Assembly: GCA_017792365.1 (NCBI GenBank)
Contig: CP051229.1
Coordinates: 868,001-932,000, forward strand
Direction: 5' to 3'
DNA: 64,000 bases
DNA from: Hyphomonas sp.
GTDB taxonomy: Bacteria > Pseudomonadota > Alphaproteobacteria > Caulobacterales > Hyphomonadaceae
Below, piece after piece: positions 1 to 9,332 of the stretch (position 1 is its first letter; the number at the start of each line of letters is the position of its first letter). The position numbers and the translations under genes are program-made. Below the pieces are notes generated by a model. That model was not told the origin of the DNA. It did not search any database and saw only the letters and a list, made by a program, of their open reading frames with translations.

Positions 1-426
1 CGTCGTCAGCAGGATATCCGGCGGCTTGGCCCGCTGCCTCTGGCGCCGCGACGAGGACGTATCCCCCGTCCGCACCTCGACGCTCACATTCAGACCCATC
101 TCCGAGATCGGCGTCGTCAGGTTCCGCGCCACGTCATTGGCCAAAGCCTTCAGCGGCGAGATGTAAAGCGTATGGAGCGAGGGCCGAACCCGCCCGGTAT
201 CCGTCGCCAGCTCGACAAGACTCGGCAGAAACCCCGCCAGCGTCTTGCCGCCGCCAGTCGGCGCAATGACCAGTCCGCCCTCGCCCCGCGCCGCCGCCGC
301 CAGCAAATCCGCCTGGTGCGAGCGCACCTCCCAGCCCCTGCCCGAAAACCAGTCCGCGAACACAGGCGGCAGCAGCGCGCACGCGTCGCTAGAGGCCTTC
401 TTTCTGGGGGATCTGGGTCTGGACAT
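1..426 (-). CDS. Lhr-type DEXH-box helicase (N-terminal part, cut by window edge)
   Basis: The N-terminal 142 codons of an ATP-dependent DNA/RNA helicase are present; the rest lies beyond base 1. After a basic lead (MSRPRSPRKKAS) come FADWFSGRGW and a Q-like SHQADLL, then the Walker A motif APTGGGKTLAGFLPSL at about residues 53-68, then TLYISPLKALAND (motif Ia), RTGDTSSSRRQRQ and PPDILLTT (motif Ib region). This order matches the Lhr / ligase-associated DEXH helicase family, which acts in DNA repair beside an ATP-dependent ligase and a metallophosphoesterase in many Alphaproteobacteria. The ATG at 426 is the only start that leaves room for the whole helicase N-terminus. The partner genes would lie outside the window, so the repair role is inferred from the family. 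Confidence 0.85.
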   Translation of the reverse strand, partial: MSRPRSPRKKASSDACALLPPVFADWFSGRGWEVRSHQADLLAAAARGEGGLVIAPTGGGKTLAGFLPSLVELATDTGRVRPSLHTLYISPLKALANDVARNLTTPISEMGLNVSVEVRTGDTSSSRRQRQRAKPPDILLTT

Positions 427-474
427 AATCTTTCCACTCTAGACGGTAACCTTTCCTTGTCGCCAACCGTCAGG

Positions 475-1170
475 ATGCCTCGCGTGCACCTTTCTGCAGT
501 CCTCGGCCCCGTCCTTGCCGCCAGCCTCCTGCCGGTCGCCGCAGCGCAATCCCCGGCCGTCCCGCCATTGCTTACCGCCGCGCTCAATCCGTCGGCCGAC
601 GAGACGCTCTACGCCTACGAATTCACGATGACGGAAACAGGTTCCCGCAACACCACCGTGCGCGGCCGCATCGATCCCACGAAACCCGAAGGCCAAAGGG
701 TCGAAATCATCGAAGGCGCCGGCAAGGACCTCGATCTCGAGGCGATGGACGAGCGGCTGGAAGATAATGCCGACGGCGACATCTGGTGCGACAGCATGAT
801 CAGCGGCGCGTCCGGGAAAATCGCGGAAACCGGCTCCTCATCCGGCAATCGCGCCTACCGCTTCACGCCAAAGGCCCGCCCCGACGCCGGGAACGACGAA
901 CGCAAGATGTTCGAACAACTCGTCGCCGATACGATCGTCGACGAGGACAGCCGCACCCTGAAGTCCTTCACCGCGCGCCTTGAGAAACCCTGGAAGCCAA
1001 ACATCGCGGCCAAGATCCACGAGTTCAATATGTCGGGCGATTGCGCGCTGGCGCCGAACGGCCGCGCCTACGCCCGCACCATCACCACCCAGATCCGCGG
1101 TTCCGCCCTGGGCCAGAATTTCAATGCCAAGAGCGTCCGCGAAATCACGAAGCTTGCGCCCGCCGGCTAG
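475..1170 (+). CDS. Secreted hypothetical protein
   Basis: A 231-residue protein of unknown function. The ATG at 475 gives a clear Sec signal peptide (hydrophobic stretch LSAVLGPVLAASLLPVAAAQS) with likely cleavage after AAA, so the mature protein is periplasmic or outside the cell. The frame is open further upstream, but that part overlaps the helicase gene on the other strand and has no signal-like start. The mature part is polar, with two cysteines (near WCDSM and GDCAL) that could form a disulfide, and no motif I recognise. It diverges from the helicase gene with about 50 bp between the two starts, so the promoters must be packed there. It converges on the AMP-ligase gene with an 18-base gap. 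Confidence 0.6.
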   Translation: MPRVHLSAVLGPVLAASLLPVAAAQSPAVPPLLTAALNPSADETLYAYEFTMTETGSRNTTVRGRIDPTKPEGQRVEIIEGAGKDLDLEAMDERLEDNADGDIWCDSMISGASGKIAETGSSSGNRAYRFTPKARPDAGNDERKMFEQLVADTIVDEDSRTLKSFTARLEKPWKPNIAAKIHEFNMSGDCALAPNGRAYARTITTQIRGSALGQNFNAKSVREITKLAPAG

Positions 1171-1188
1171 TCCCGGCCCAACCGCCAG

Positions 1189-2619
1189 TCAGCCCAACAG
1201 CTTCCGCAGCCCCACGTGGTCGACCTTGGAATTGTGACGCCTGTCCATCGGCACTTCGCGCACGCGCCGCACCTCCAGTTCGCCAAGCTTCCGCCCCCGC
1301 CGCACAAGGTCGGTGTCATCCAGCGCATCGCCACACACCGCCAGAATGTTTCGCCCCTCGATCACCGTGAAACCGGCAGCGCGCACCCCCGGCCAGCTCA
1401 GCGCCGCCGTCTCCACAGCAAACGGATAGAAGTCCCGGCTGACGGCTTCCTTCCGCCCTAGCAGCCACAACCGCCCCGCATCGTCCCGCCGCGCCGCGTC
1501 GGCCGTGCGATGCCAGAGCACGCCATCGCGGGTCACCTTGGTGCTGACGTCATCCACCGGGTCCAGATAACCCCGATTGACGTGCGGTCCGGCCACCCAC
1601 ACCTCGTCCTCAACGATATCGACATCGATCTCTTCAATCGGCGCCCCTGCCAGCAGACCAGCGCCCTCGGCCATCGCGACCCAGTCCTTGTCGCCAATGT
1701 CGTCATACTCAAGATGCGCAATCGGCTCAGCTTCCGTCGATCCATAGACAGCATGGATACGGGCCCGCGGCGCAAACTCCCGCATCCCGTGTAAAAGGTT
1801 CGGAAACACCGGCCCGCCGCCCGTGAACAAGGCCGACAACTCGTCAAGCTGCACGCCGCTATCCACCATTCGCGCACAAACGGCCGGCGGCGCGATCACC
1901 CGGTTCACCCGCTCCCGCTGCATCTGGCGAACGAGCTCGCCGCCATCCAGCTGCGCCGGCTTAGTAAGCTTGCCTTTGGGAATGACACTCGCCGCGCCTG
2001 CCGCGAGGTTCGATAGAATAAAGACAGGCAGGGAGATCAGATCCACATCATCCGGCGTCGTCTGCCGCAATCCCTCCAGCAGCCGATGCTGCAGCAGGAG
2101 GAAATCGACGGACCGCACGATCCCTTTCGGCCGCCCAGTCGAGCCAGAGGTGAAGGTAATCAGCGCAGGCGCATCGCCGCCAATTGCCGCAACCTCATCC
2201 CGACCCCCGCCGCCCCCTTCCGGGTCCGGTATCCGGTCCAGCCCCCGCAACTCCGGAACGAACGGCCGCAGCACCCGCGCGAGCAACGCCCCGGCAAACG
2301 CCTTCGGCTGCGCCATCCGCACCGCATGCCGAACCCCGTCCAGGCCGCCCGACGGCTCGGGAAACGTCGCCACAGCCCCGACCTGAAAGATCGCAAGCAG
2401 CACTTCATAGAGCTCGATGCTGACGCCTCGCGCCACCAGCACCCTGTCGCCCGCGCCAATCCCCATCCCGCGCAACACGCTGGCCCGCGCCGCCGCACGC
2501 TGCGCCAGCTGGCCAAACGACACGCGCCGACCCTCGCCATCAACGATCGCCAGGGCGTCAGGCCGCCGCTCGGCCTGCGCAAGAAACGTCTCGATCAAAC
2601 TCAAAGGCGCGCGCCCCAC
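1189..2619 (-). CDS. AMP-forming acyl-CoA synthetase / acyl ligase, last gene of lipid-like operon
   Basis: A 476-residue adenylate-forming enzyme of the ANL superfamily, which activates a carboxylate with ATP to the acyl-AMP and usually passes it to a thiol. Visible motifs: the P-loop-like ITFTSGSTGRPKGI near residues 153-166, AVYGSTEAEP (A5), WHRTADAARR and GRLWLLGRKE (A7/A8), and a C-terminal RHNSKVDH holding the lysine expected at A10. The family usually has 500-550 residues, so this is a compact member. Its start overlaps the end of the GNAT-like gene by 19 bases, which implies translational coupling. It is the promoter-distal gene of the seven-gene operon that begins at 10659. The substrate is unknown. 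A fatty or isoprenoid acid would suit the neighbours. Confidence 0.85.
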   Translation of the reverse strand: MGRAPLSLIETFLAQAERRPDALAIVDGEGRRVSFGQLAQRAAARASVLRGMGIGAGDRVLVARGVSIELYEVLLAIFQVGAVATFPEPSGGLDGVRHAVRMAQPKAFAGALLARVLRPFVPELRGLDRIPDPEGGGGGRDEVAAIGGDAPALITFTSGSTGRPKGIVRSVDFLLLQHRLLEGLRQTTPDDVDLISLPVFILSNLAAGAASVIPKGKLTKPAQLDGGELVRQMQRERVNRVIAPPAVCARMVDSGVQLDELSALFTGGGPVFPNLLHGMREFAPRARIHAVYGSTEAEPIAHLEYDDIGDKDWVAMAEGAGLLAGAPIEEIDVDIVEDEVWVAGPHVNRGYLDPVDDVSTKVTRDGVLWHRTADAARRDDAGRLWLLGRKEAVSRDFYPFAVETAALSWPGVRAAGFTVIEGRNILAVCGDALDDTDLVRRGRKLGELEVRRVREVPMDRRHNSKVDHVGLRKLLG

Positions 2620-3443
2620 AACGCATAGCGCCGGAAAACCTCGCCGCCCGTCTTGGTGGAATGCGCCGCCGAGACATTGTCGACATGCATCAACGCATGG
2701 ATCACCCGCTGATAATCCTTCTGCCGCACCCGCTCATGAAACGTGTCGGCAAGGAAAGAACCCACCCCCCGCATCGAAGACGCATAGGTCTTCAGGATCA
2801 CGCTCGCCGGACGCTCCCCCTCGGCAAAGTTCGGCAGCGAGAACAGAAACCCCGCCAACCGCCCGCCATCATCCTCGGCCAGCAACACCAGTTCCGGATC
2901 CAGCATCCCGATCACTGGCGCATACGCCCCGACGAACTCCTCCCGCGAAATCGGCGTGTAGAATGCATTGTTCGCAAACGTCCTCAGCGACAGATCATGG
3001 ATCGCCCCCAGCGCCTCGACCGCCTTCTCCGGCTCAAACGCCCGTAGACGAACCCCTTCAGGCGCCACCGGTTCCTTGCCCCCAATGTCCGCAGGCCGCG
3101 AAGACGAGACATAACGCGAGACAATCTCCATCCCCGCCCCCTCGAAGGCCGCCGGATACCAGGCCGGATTGCTCGGCTCCATCAGGAAGGGCGCAGAACC
3201 GTCACTCTCCACAACCAGCCGATACTTCGCCCACGTGCTCCCATCCATCGGCCCGAGCACCGCGCCAAACCCCTCGCCGCGCAGCCGCCCCATCACCTCC
3301 GCAATCAGCGCCGCTCCAGCCTCGGCGTCATCGCAGGTAAACCCACCAAGCACGGCCGTCCGCGCGCCATCCAGCGATGGCCCGTCCCGATAGATGGCCA
3401 GCGCCGCGCCATCGCCTGCAACAATCTCCGGATCTTTCTTCAT
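2601..3443 (-). CDS. GNAT-like acyltransferase
   Basis: A 280-residue protein. The pattern GAVLGPMDGSTWAKYR followed by FLMEPSNPAWYPAAFE and GAGMEIVSRYVSS is typical of YghO-like members of the acyl-CoA N-acyltransferase fold. A C-terminal segment (LVLLAEDDGGRLAGFLFSLP) looks like the central strands of a GNAT domain, and VIHALMHVDNVSAAHSTKTGG resembles a second such half. The ATG at 3443 is chosen because it overlaps the stop of the upstream kinase-like gene as ATGA; the open frame upstream of it lies inside that gene. In this operon it may acylate an amino group, for instance one added by the neighbouring BtaA-like enzyme, but that is inference. Confidence 0.7.
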   Translation of the reverse strand: MKKDPEIVAGDGAALAIYRDGPSLDGARTAVLGGFTCDDAEAGAALIAEVMGRLRGEGFGAVLGPMDGSTWAKYRLVVESDGSAPFLMEPSNPAWYPAAFEGAGMEIVSRYVSSSRPADIGGKEPVAPEGVRLRAFEPEKAVEALGAIHDLSLRTFANNAFYTPISREEFVGAYAPVIGMLDPELVLLAEDDGGRLAGFLFSLPNFAEGERPASVILKTYASSMRGVGSFLADTFHERVRQKDYQRVIHALMHVDNVSAAHSTKTGGEVFRRYALWGARL

Positions 3444-4771
3444 GGCGACAAAGGCAGAAGCGCCATCCCCGACACAGCCGACAGCGCGCCGAGACTCACC
3501 CAAGGCCGCGGCAGCTTCTTCTCCCGGAACACCCACCCCGCCAGCGCGACCAATAGGATGATTGCGGAGCCAATACTCGTAAACAACATCGCTTCCGTAC
3601 CACGCCCCTCGGCCCAGTAGGTCCGCACCGACATCGCCAGCGCCGCAACCACAATGGCCCCCAAGAGAACCGGCATGTTCGCGCCGAACCGCGCCACCAC
3701 GCCAGCCGCCAGAGCCGCAAACGCCAGATTGAACGAAAAGATCGTATCAAGCCGCGCCAGGTTCGAAACCACAAAGAACAGCAACGCGATCGCCAGCACC
3801 ACGACCAGCAGGTTCAGCGCGTCATGCTCCGGCCGCTCCGCTTCGAGATACCGCCGGCAGACAAGATACGCTCCAACCGCCAGCGCCGGCGTCAGCACGC
3901 TCTCGATGCCGGAAAACACCCCGATGCAGAAGAACAGCGTCGCGCCTGTCGCCAGGAAGTGCCGGTCCGCATTGGTATGCTGCGTCAGATACAACAGCCC
4001 AAGCAGCGCCAGCAGGAACGGCCCCGCCACCAGCGCAAGACCAACCGCCCCAAGGTGCATCAGGTTCGCAAGCAGGAAATAGAGCCCCAGCGGAATGAAC
4101 AGGTTGTCCAGCCCCCGCCAGCTCGCGCCCTCCAGCAGAGCCCCGAACGCCGCAACGATGAACCCGAGCAGGATCACCTCGCTCCTTCCGACATCAGACA
4201 ACAACAGCAGCGCAATCATCGCCACCAGCCACGCCGTCACAGCAAACGTCACGACCCCCTCGACGCTCTTCAGCCCGTCTTCCACCTGAAACGTCTGCTT
4301 CCCATACCGCACCCCCACCAGCGCGCTCGCCGCGTCGCACAGCGTCAGGATCGCAATCGGCAAAACGTACAGCAGCGGCCCGCGTGTCGCCCCGGCATCA
4401 GTCCCGGACAGGATGAAGTGCCCATCCGCCAGCCAGAACAGCAGCGCGACAGATACAGCAAAGAATATCTCGCCAAACGAAACCCGCTCCACCCCATGCA
4501 GCCCCTCTCCCAGCCCCTTCCGCATCGTGCCCCGCGCCAGCCCGAACACGGCCACCGACAGCCCGCACATCAGCGCCACTTCCCACGCCGCAGCAAACAC
4601 CCACGGAAACGTCAGGCAGTAGAGCCCAAGGGATATGTGAACCAGCTTGCGGCCCAGCTCGGCCGGCAGCGCCGTGGCCTTCGCCAGCCGCGACACGCCC
4701 CACAACACCACGATGAGCAGACTGACCGACGCAGCCACGCGCGAAAGCGCGAACCACAGCTCGCTGCTCAC
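3440..4771 (-). CDS. Phytol/dolichol-kinase-like membrane protein with a long C-terminal membrane extension
   Basis: A 443-residue polytopic membrane protein. The N-terminal half has the signature of the CTP-dependent polyprenol kinase family (dolichol kinase, phytol kinase VTE5, farnesol kinase): GRKLVHISLGLY near residue 40, LTLCDAASALVGVRYGK near residue 142-158 and KSVEGVVTF near residue 168. These enzymes phosphorylate a long isoprenoid alcohol with CTP in the membrane. Family members are usually 200-300 residues with 6-8 helices. Here about 200 more residues form a second block of hydrophobic helices with no recognised motif. It overlaps the flanking genes by four bases on both sides (ATGA), so it is co-translated with a prenyltransferase and a lipid headgroup-type enzyme. 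Its substrate is probably an isoprenoid or fatty alcohol. Confidence 0.78.
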   Translation of the reverse strand: MSSELWFALSRVAASVSLLIVVLWGVSRLAKATALPAELGRKLVHISLGLYCLTFPWVFAAAWEVALMCGLSVAVFGLARGTMRKGLGEGLHGVERVSFGEIFFAVSVALLFWLADGHFILSGTDAGATRGPLLYVLPIAILTLCDAASALVGVRYGKQTFQVEDGLKSVEGVVTFAVTAWLVAMIALLLLSDVGRSEVILLGFIVAAFGALLEGASWRGLDNLFIPLGLYFLLANLMHLGAVGLALVAGPFLLALLGLLYLTQHTNADRHFLATGATLFFCIGVFSGIESVLTPALAVGAYLVCRRYLEAERPEHDALNLLVVVLAIALLFFVVSNLARLDTIFSFNLAFAALAAGVVARFGANMPVLLGAIVVAALAMSVRTYWAEGRGTEAMLFTSIGSAIILLVALAGWVFREKKLPRPWVSLGALSAVSGMALLPLSP

Positions 4772-5865
4772 GCCACTTCCTCGACGATGAAGTCGGAATA
4801 GAAAAACGCCTTGTCGCGCGCCTTCAGTTCGTCAGCCAGCGCCTGGTTGCTCGACACCTTCCCAGCAAACGCGTCCGGCGCCCGCCGCGGCGCCATCATG
4901 TTCCAGTAGGCGATCCGCGCGCCCGGCCTGGCGGTCTCAAGGATCGTCCCATACGCCGCCTCGTGCGCGCCCGCCGACATGTATTCGAAGATATCCGAAA
5001 GGTTGAACGCGTCAGCCTTCACCCCCTCGCTCGCCAGCTCCTCGACGGTCGACTCGCGCACATCCAGCCGGTCGAGCCGCCCCCGGATTACCTCGAACGC
5101 CTCCTCGCGCAGCGCCCGCGGCAAGACAGCCCCATGACGCCCGCGCAGGATCCAGTGCAGGTACGGATTTTCGGACGGGTCCTGATCCACCAGCGCCTTC
5201 CGCGTCAGCCGCGCCACCTGCTCCGCCGGACTGCCATCCACGTGATCGAAAAAGCTCGGGTCCCGCCCCAGCCTGCCCATCACCGACTTGGAGAAGAACC
5301 CCTTCACCAAAGTGCGCCACCCCCACACATTCCAGCGCTCGTCATAGAATGCCGCGCGATCCTCCGCGTCCCGCCTCCGGAACACATCGTCCAGCGTCTC
5401 GCGATTGTGCACGAACGGCAAAAGCCAGTGCCGCAGGATACGGAAATAGCGCTCGAACTTCCCAACGCCCCCAACCCCATATCTCAGCACCAGCGGCCGT
5501 TTCGCCTTCCAGAAAGCCTGATCCCCCGCCGAAAGGTCCTTGCACACCTTCTCCAGGATCACATCCCGCCTGTGCGAGGCGCGCGACCCCATCACCTCGA
5601 GAAACTCGTCATGCTTCAGCTTGCCGTAAGCCGCCTGCCGGAACCGCACGCAAACCAGCTGCGCCGGATTCATGTCCACGGCGATGACGCGCTCGGCGCC
5701 CTCCGCCAAAAGCGCAAACGCATTGTCGCCCGCCGAAGCGATGCTCACCACCGTATCGCTCGGCTGGATGCGCAGCGCCTCGCAGAGGATGTCCGCATCC
5801 TCCCACACCTGCGCATACCGCACAGCGTCGAACTGCGCCTTGCCGGCAATCTCTGTCCCGCTCAT
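4768..5865 (-). CDS. DUF3419 / BtaA-like S-adenosylmethionine 3-amino-3-carboxypropyl transferase
   Basis: A 365-residue protein of the DUF3419 family, whose best-known member BtaA transfers the 3-amino-3-carboxypropyl group of S-adenosylmethionine to diacylglycerol, the first step of betaine lipid synthesis. Visible features are RYAQVWEDADIL near the start, the nucleotide-binding loop VVSIASAGDNAFALLAEG (about residues 39-56), VIAVDMNPAQL (about 60-70), LRYGVGGVGKFERYF and the late AYWNMMAPRR. No btaB-like N-methyltransferase lies beside it, so an ordinary betaine lipid is not the obvious product. The start codon overlaps the stop of the dikinase-like gene by one base (TGATG) and the end overlaps the kinase-like gene by four. 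A cytosolic, membrane-associated role is likely. Confidence 0.85.
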   Translation of the reverse strand: MSGTEIAGKAQFDAVRYAQVWEDADILCEALRIQPSDTVVSIASAGDNAFALLAEGAERVIAVDMNPAQLVCVRFRQAAYGKLKHDEFLEVMGSRASHRRDVILEKVCKDLSAGDQAFWKAKRPLVLRYGVGGVGKFERYFRILRHWLLPFVHNRETLDDVFRRRDAEDRAAFYDERWNVWGWRTLVKGFFSKSVMGRLGRDPSFFDHVDGSPAEQVARLTRKALVDQDPSENPYLHWILRGRHGAVLPRALREEAFEVIRGRLDRLDVRESTVEELASEGVKADAFNLSDIFEYMSAGAHEAAYGTILETARPGARIAYWNMMAPRRAPDAFAGKVSSNQALADELKARDKAFFYSDFIVEEVA

Positions 5866-8373
5866 CAGCCCGCCGCCCGCGCAATCCGTGTCACAGACCC
5901 GTCACCACCATCGAGACGCACTGTATCGCCCGTCTCAAGCCATTGTGTAGCGCCTTTCAGCGCCACAACACACGGCACCCCCATCTCCCGCGCAACAATC
6001 GCCGAGTGGGACAACAAAGACCCCCGCTCCGCAATCACGCCAGCCGCATTGGCGAACACCGCAATCCAGCCCGGATCGGTATGACGCGCCACCAGTATTT
6101 CGCCAGGCTCCAGCGCCTCGGTGCGCGGATCATTCACAACACGCACCTTCGCCGTCACGGAACCACGACAGCACGCCAGCCCGACCCGCTGCTCGCCGGC
6201 CTCGCCCGGCGCCGGCAGCGCCGATGCAACAACCGCGTCGAGGTCCACTGCCTCCCCCTGCGTGGAAAACCGTTCCGGCGGATCCGCCCTGCCAATTGAG
6301 GCGGCATCCTCACCTGCACGCAAAGCCACCAACGCCTTGAGGTCCGCCGTCACGGTCGTCCCATCAACCGCGCCGAGCAATTCCTCGACCGTCAAATGGA
6401 ACACATCGCGCCTGTCGCCCAATCGCCCTGCATCGACCAACCGGTCGCCAAGCGTCAGGAAAATCCGGCGCACGCGCCCGAACAGCCTCGTGCGTTCAAA
6501 TCTCAAATTCTCCCGATCCCGCACCCGCGTCCACCGCAGCAACCGCGAAGCAACAAACGCCTTCGTCCCGTCGACCACGCCAGAAACCAGCTCGGTCGTG
6601 ATCTCCTTTCTCCGCCAGCCCGGCACGCGTCTCCGTTCGCCCGGCTGAACGGGCCGCCGCCGCAACCGCCATCAGAACGGGCGAGGCGTCCTCATGCAGC
6701 GTCCGCGACTCCAGCTTCAGCTCCTGCGCACACCGGTCGCCGAACTTCCGCACATAATCCTCGAACTCGATCTTCAGCTCTGGCGCATCCTCCAGCGCCC
6801 CGATCTCACCCCGCTCCAGCCGGTCCGCCAGCCCCGAATGCCGCGCCGCTTCCTCGCCCATCGACCGGATGCGTCGCGCAGGCTCGGCGGAGATGATGTC
6901 ACCCTGTCCCACCAGCACCCGCGACAGGAGATCGGCGCCCTTGTCCCCGCCCCACTTGTCCATCGCCTTCTGCGTCACGCCAAAAGCGATCATGCAGAGG
7001 AAGTCGTTCACCAGCGGCGCATCCCAGCGCCGCAGCAGGCGGTCCTCAAGCTTGCGGTATTCCTCGACCAGCTCACCCGCGCTCATCTTGTCGATGGCGG
7101 CGTTCGAAGTATCCAGCGCCTCGTTCAGCCGCTTGTAGAATTGCCGCTTCGTCCACCACAGCCGCGCCTGGTGCCACACCAGTCCAAGCCCCACCTTCAC
7201 CAGCTTGGCCCGGTCCAGCAGCCGCACATAGAACTCATCCGTCGGCGGCGCGATCCGTTGCGCGATGGGCTCCGGCAGAGGCTCGGACACGCCCATCATC
7301 GTTTCCATGAACGCCCGGTTCGACTTGAACCCCGGAAACATCGCCAGCGCGCGATACCAGTTCAGAAGATTGTAATAGACCCGCCCGTCGATCCGCCCCA
7401 GCATCGCGCCGAACACATGCCGGTTCGCCAGCACATCCTTGCGCGGCACGCCCATCAGCCGCGAGAACGCCTGATAGACGTGACTGTAGGTGTAGCGCGC
7501 AAACGAAAACGTCAGCGCGGACGTCACGCCCGGATAACTCTCGACGATGTTCGAATTGTCCCAGATCGTGACCGCATCATCCGGCGCCTGCGGCTGCACG
7601 ATCTCGTCCAGCGTCGTGATCGGGCGCGACTGCAACAGGCGTACCTCGCCACCCTCAAACGCCCACTCGATATCCTGCGGCGAACCGAAATGCGCCTCGG
7701 CCCGACGCGCAAGATCCGCGACCACCTGCAGGTCAGCTTCGCTCGCCACCGGCCCCTCGCCGTCAAGCGACACCTGCTCCACCCGCCCATCGGCATGCAC
7801 CCGATAGCTGTCGCCATCCACCTCGCCACTGACCAGCTCATCCGCCAGCCCGCTGACCGCACTGATCACCACGACATCCCGCGCACCGCTGACCGGATCA
7901 GCGGAAAACGCGACACCCGCAATCCGCGCACCCACCATCTTCTGCACGACAACCGCCGGCGCCTGCGCCTCATCGCCCAGCCCGCGCTCCTTGCGATAGG
8001 CCGCAACGCTCCCCTCGGCGCCAGACTTCCACACCCGGAACGCAGCCGCCGCCACATCGTCAGCGGCGACATTCAGCTCCGTCTCGAACTGCCCCGCATG
8101 CGAGCCCTCCGCGCCATCCTCCTCGCGCGCCGAAGACCGCACCGCAAACGGCCCGTCGCCCAGCGCCTCAAGCGCTGCATCCACCTCACGCTTCGCCGCC
8201 GCCCGCAGGCCGCGCGTCATGAACGCCTCGGCGGAGATCACGAAGAAGTCCGGCACCGGAAAGTTCGCCGCCAGCTGAGCCAGCGCCGCGGCCTTGCCGC
8301 CCGCCTGCTCCACGGACAGGCGCGCCGCCTCATCCAGCACGAATGTCGATGCCTTGACCGTCAGCTCAGCCAT
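5865..8373 (-). CDS. Rifampicin-phosphotransferase-like ATP-grasp/PEP-utiliser dikinase (frameshift near 6617)
   Basis: Repaired length is about 835 residues. The N-terminal ATP-grasp domain has EQAGGKAAALAQLA, PFAVRSSAREEDG, SHAGQFETELNV, VVVQKMVGARIAGVAFSADP and IEWAFEGGEVRLLQSRPITT. A long middle part follows (from SNIVESYPGVTSAL), then a C-terminal phosphohistidine domain with ERGSLLSHSAIVAREMGVP, whose His is the expected phosphocarrier. This order and length match rifampicin phosphotransferase rather than PEP synthase (no C-terminal PEP barrel), so it probably phosphorylates a hydroxyl of a small molecule using ATP. The frame breaks near 6617: the upstream frame reads into TETRAGLAEK while the correct continuation is GWRRKEITTELVSG, consistent with one extra base. 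It overlaps UbiA by 13 bases. The substrate is unknown. Confidence 0.8.
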
Positions 8374-9332
8374 ACCCGCTCCGCCATCGGCCCGACGCCT
8401 AACAGAATGTAGTTTCCGAGGACATAAATGCCCGAAACCAATTCAAGGCGCTGCGCCGTCTTGCGCGTCCCCTCCGCAGCATAATCGATCGCAGCGAACA
8501 CCGCGATTGCGGCGACAATCAGCAATCCCGCCAGAAAAACCGGATGCGGGCCCGTCTCAACGTGCACGTAAGCCGACAACACCAGCCCGGCAAACATCGC
8601 CAACGCTGCGGCATATCCCGCCGTCTTCACACCCCACAGCTTCGAATACGTCTCAACGCCCTCGCGCTCATCCTCCGGCGCCCACGCCTTGCGCGCGATC
8701 TCCAGCGTCACGCCGTTCGCAAGCGACAACAACAGGAACGCCGCCAGCCCACCCCCATGCGCGCCGCCCGGCGCAACACCAGCCGGCAGCCAGTCCGTCG
8801 CTGTCGCGTAAAGATCGATCAGCGGCATCACCGCCATGTGCGAGACCATGTAAAGCAGCGGCCGGGCCTTCAGCGCTTCCGGAGCAAAGAACTCCTTCGT
8901 CATCAGCGCCATCCAACCCCACACCGCCAGCAATAGCCACGTCAGCCGCCAGTCCAGCCACCACGTCGCCGCCAGCGTCACCCCCGCCGCGCCCCACGCC
9001 ACCCAGCGCAGCTCCTTCAGCGAGATGAGACCCCGCGGCACCGGCCGCTCAGGTCGATAGCGCACGTCATCGGCATGATCCTTGTGCTCGTCCGCCACAC
9101 GCAGCTGAACAAAGAAACAGAACAGCGCCACAACCGCGACAATCATCGCGCCCGCCGACGGCGTCCCCTCGCGCAGCAAGGCCGACACGCAAACCGCAGA
9201 CGTTCCGAATGCCGCAATCAGCGCGCCATGCTTGAACACCGGAAACCGCTCGGCCTGGTACTCCCACAGCCGCGCTGCGAGCGGCCGCCCGTCGCGCCCT
9301 GCCGGAGCCGGCGGCTCAGCCGTCTCCATCAC
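8361..9332 (-). CDS. UbiA-family prenyltransferase
   Basis: A 323-residue integral membrane enzyme with about eight or nine hydrophobic helices. The first aspartate-rich site is seen in VADEHKDHADDVRYRPERP (about residues 78-96) and the second in PEDEREGVETYSKLWG (about 220-235). Both bind the Mg-diphosphate of a prenyl donor in UbiA enzymes, which transfer a polyprenyl group to an aromatic ring, sugar, glycerol phosphate or haem. The acceptor cannot be read from the sequence; it does not sit near quinone or haem genes. The GTG/ATG region at 9332 overlaps the HMG-CoA reductase stop as ATGA. Placement between an isoprenoid-precursor enzyme and kinase-like enzymes suggests a dedicated prenylated product. 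Confidence 0.85.
   Translation of the reverse strand: MMETAEPPAPAGRDGRPLAARLWEYQAERFPVFKHGALIAAFGTSAVCVSALLREGTPSAGAMIVAVVALFCFFVQLRVADEHKDHADDVRYRPERPVPRGLISLKELRWVAWGAAGVTLAATWWLDWRLTWLLLAVWGWMALMTKEFFAPEALKARPLLYMVSHMAVMPLIDLYATATDWLPAGVAPGGAHGGGLAAFLLLSLANGVTLEIARKAWAPEDEREGVETYSKLWGVKTAGYAAALAMFAGLVLSAYVHVETGPHPVFLAGLLIVAAIAVFAAIDYAAEGTRKTAQRLELVSGIYVLGNYILLGVGPMAERVWLS

Noticed and set aside
172-474. Long N-terminal extension of the secreted protein gene
   Set aside because: It is the antisense of the helicase gene and would bury the clear signal peptide that starts at 475.
2417-4801. Long Arg/Pro/Gln-rich frames on the plus strand across the lipid operon
   Set aside because: They are opposite real genes with family motifs and have the composition of a GC-rich shadow frame.
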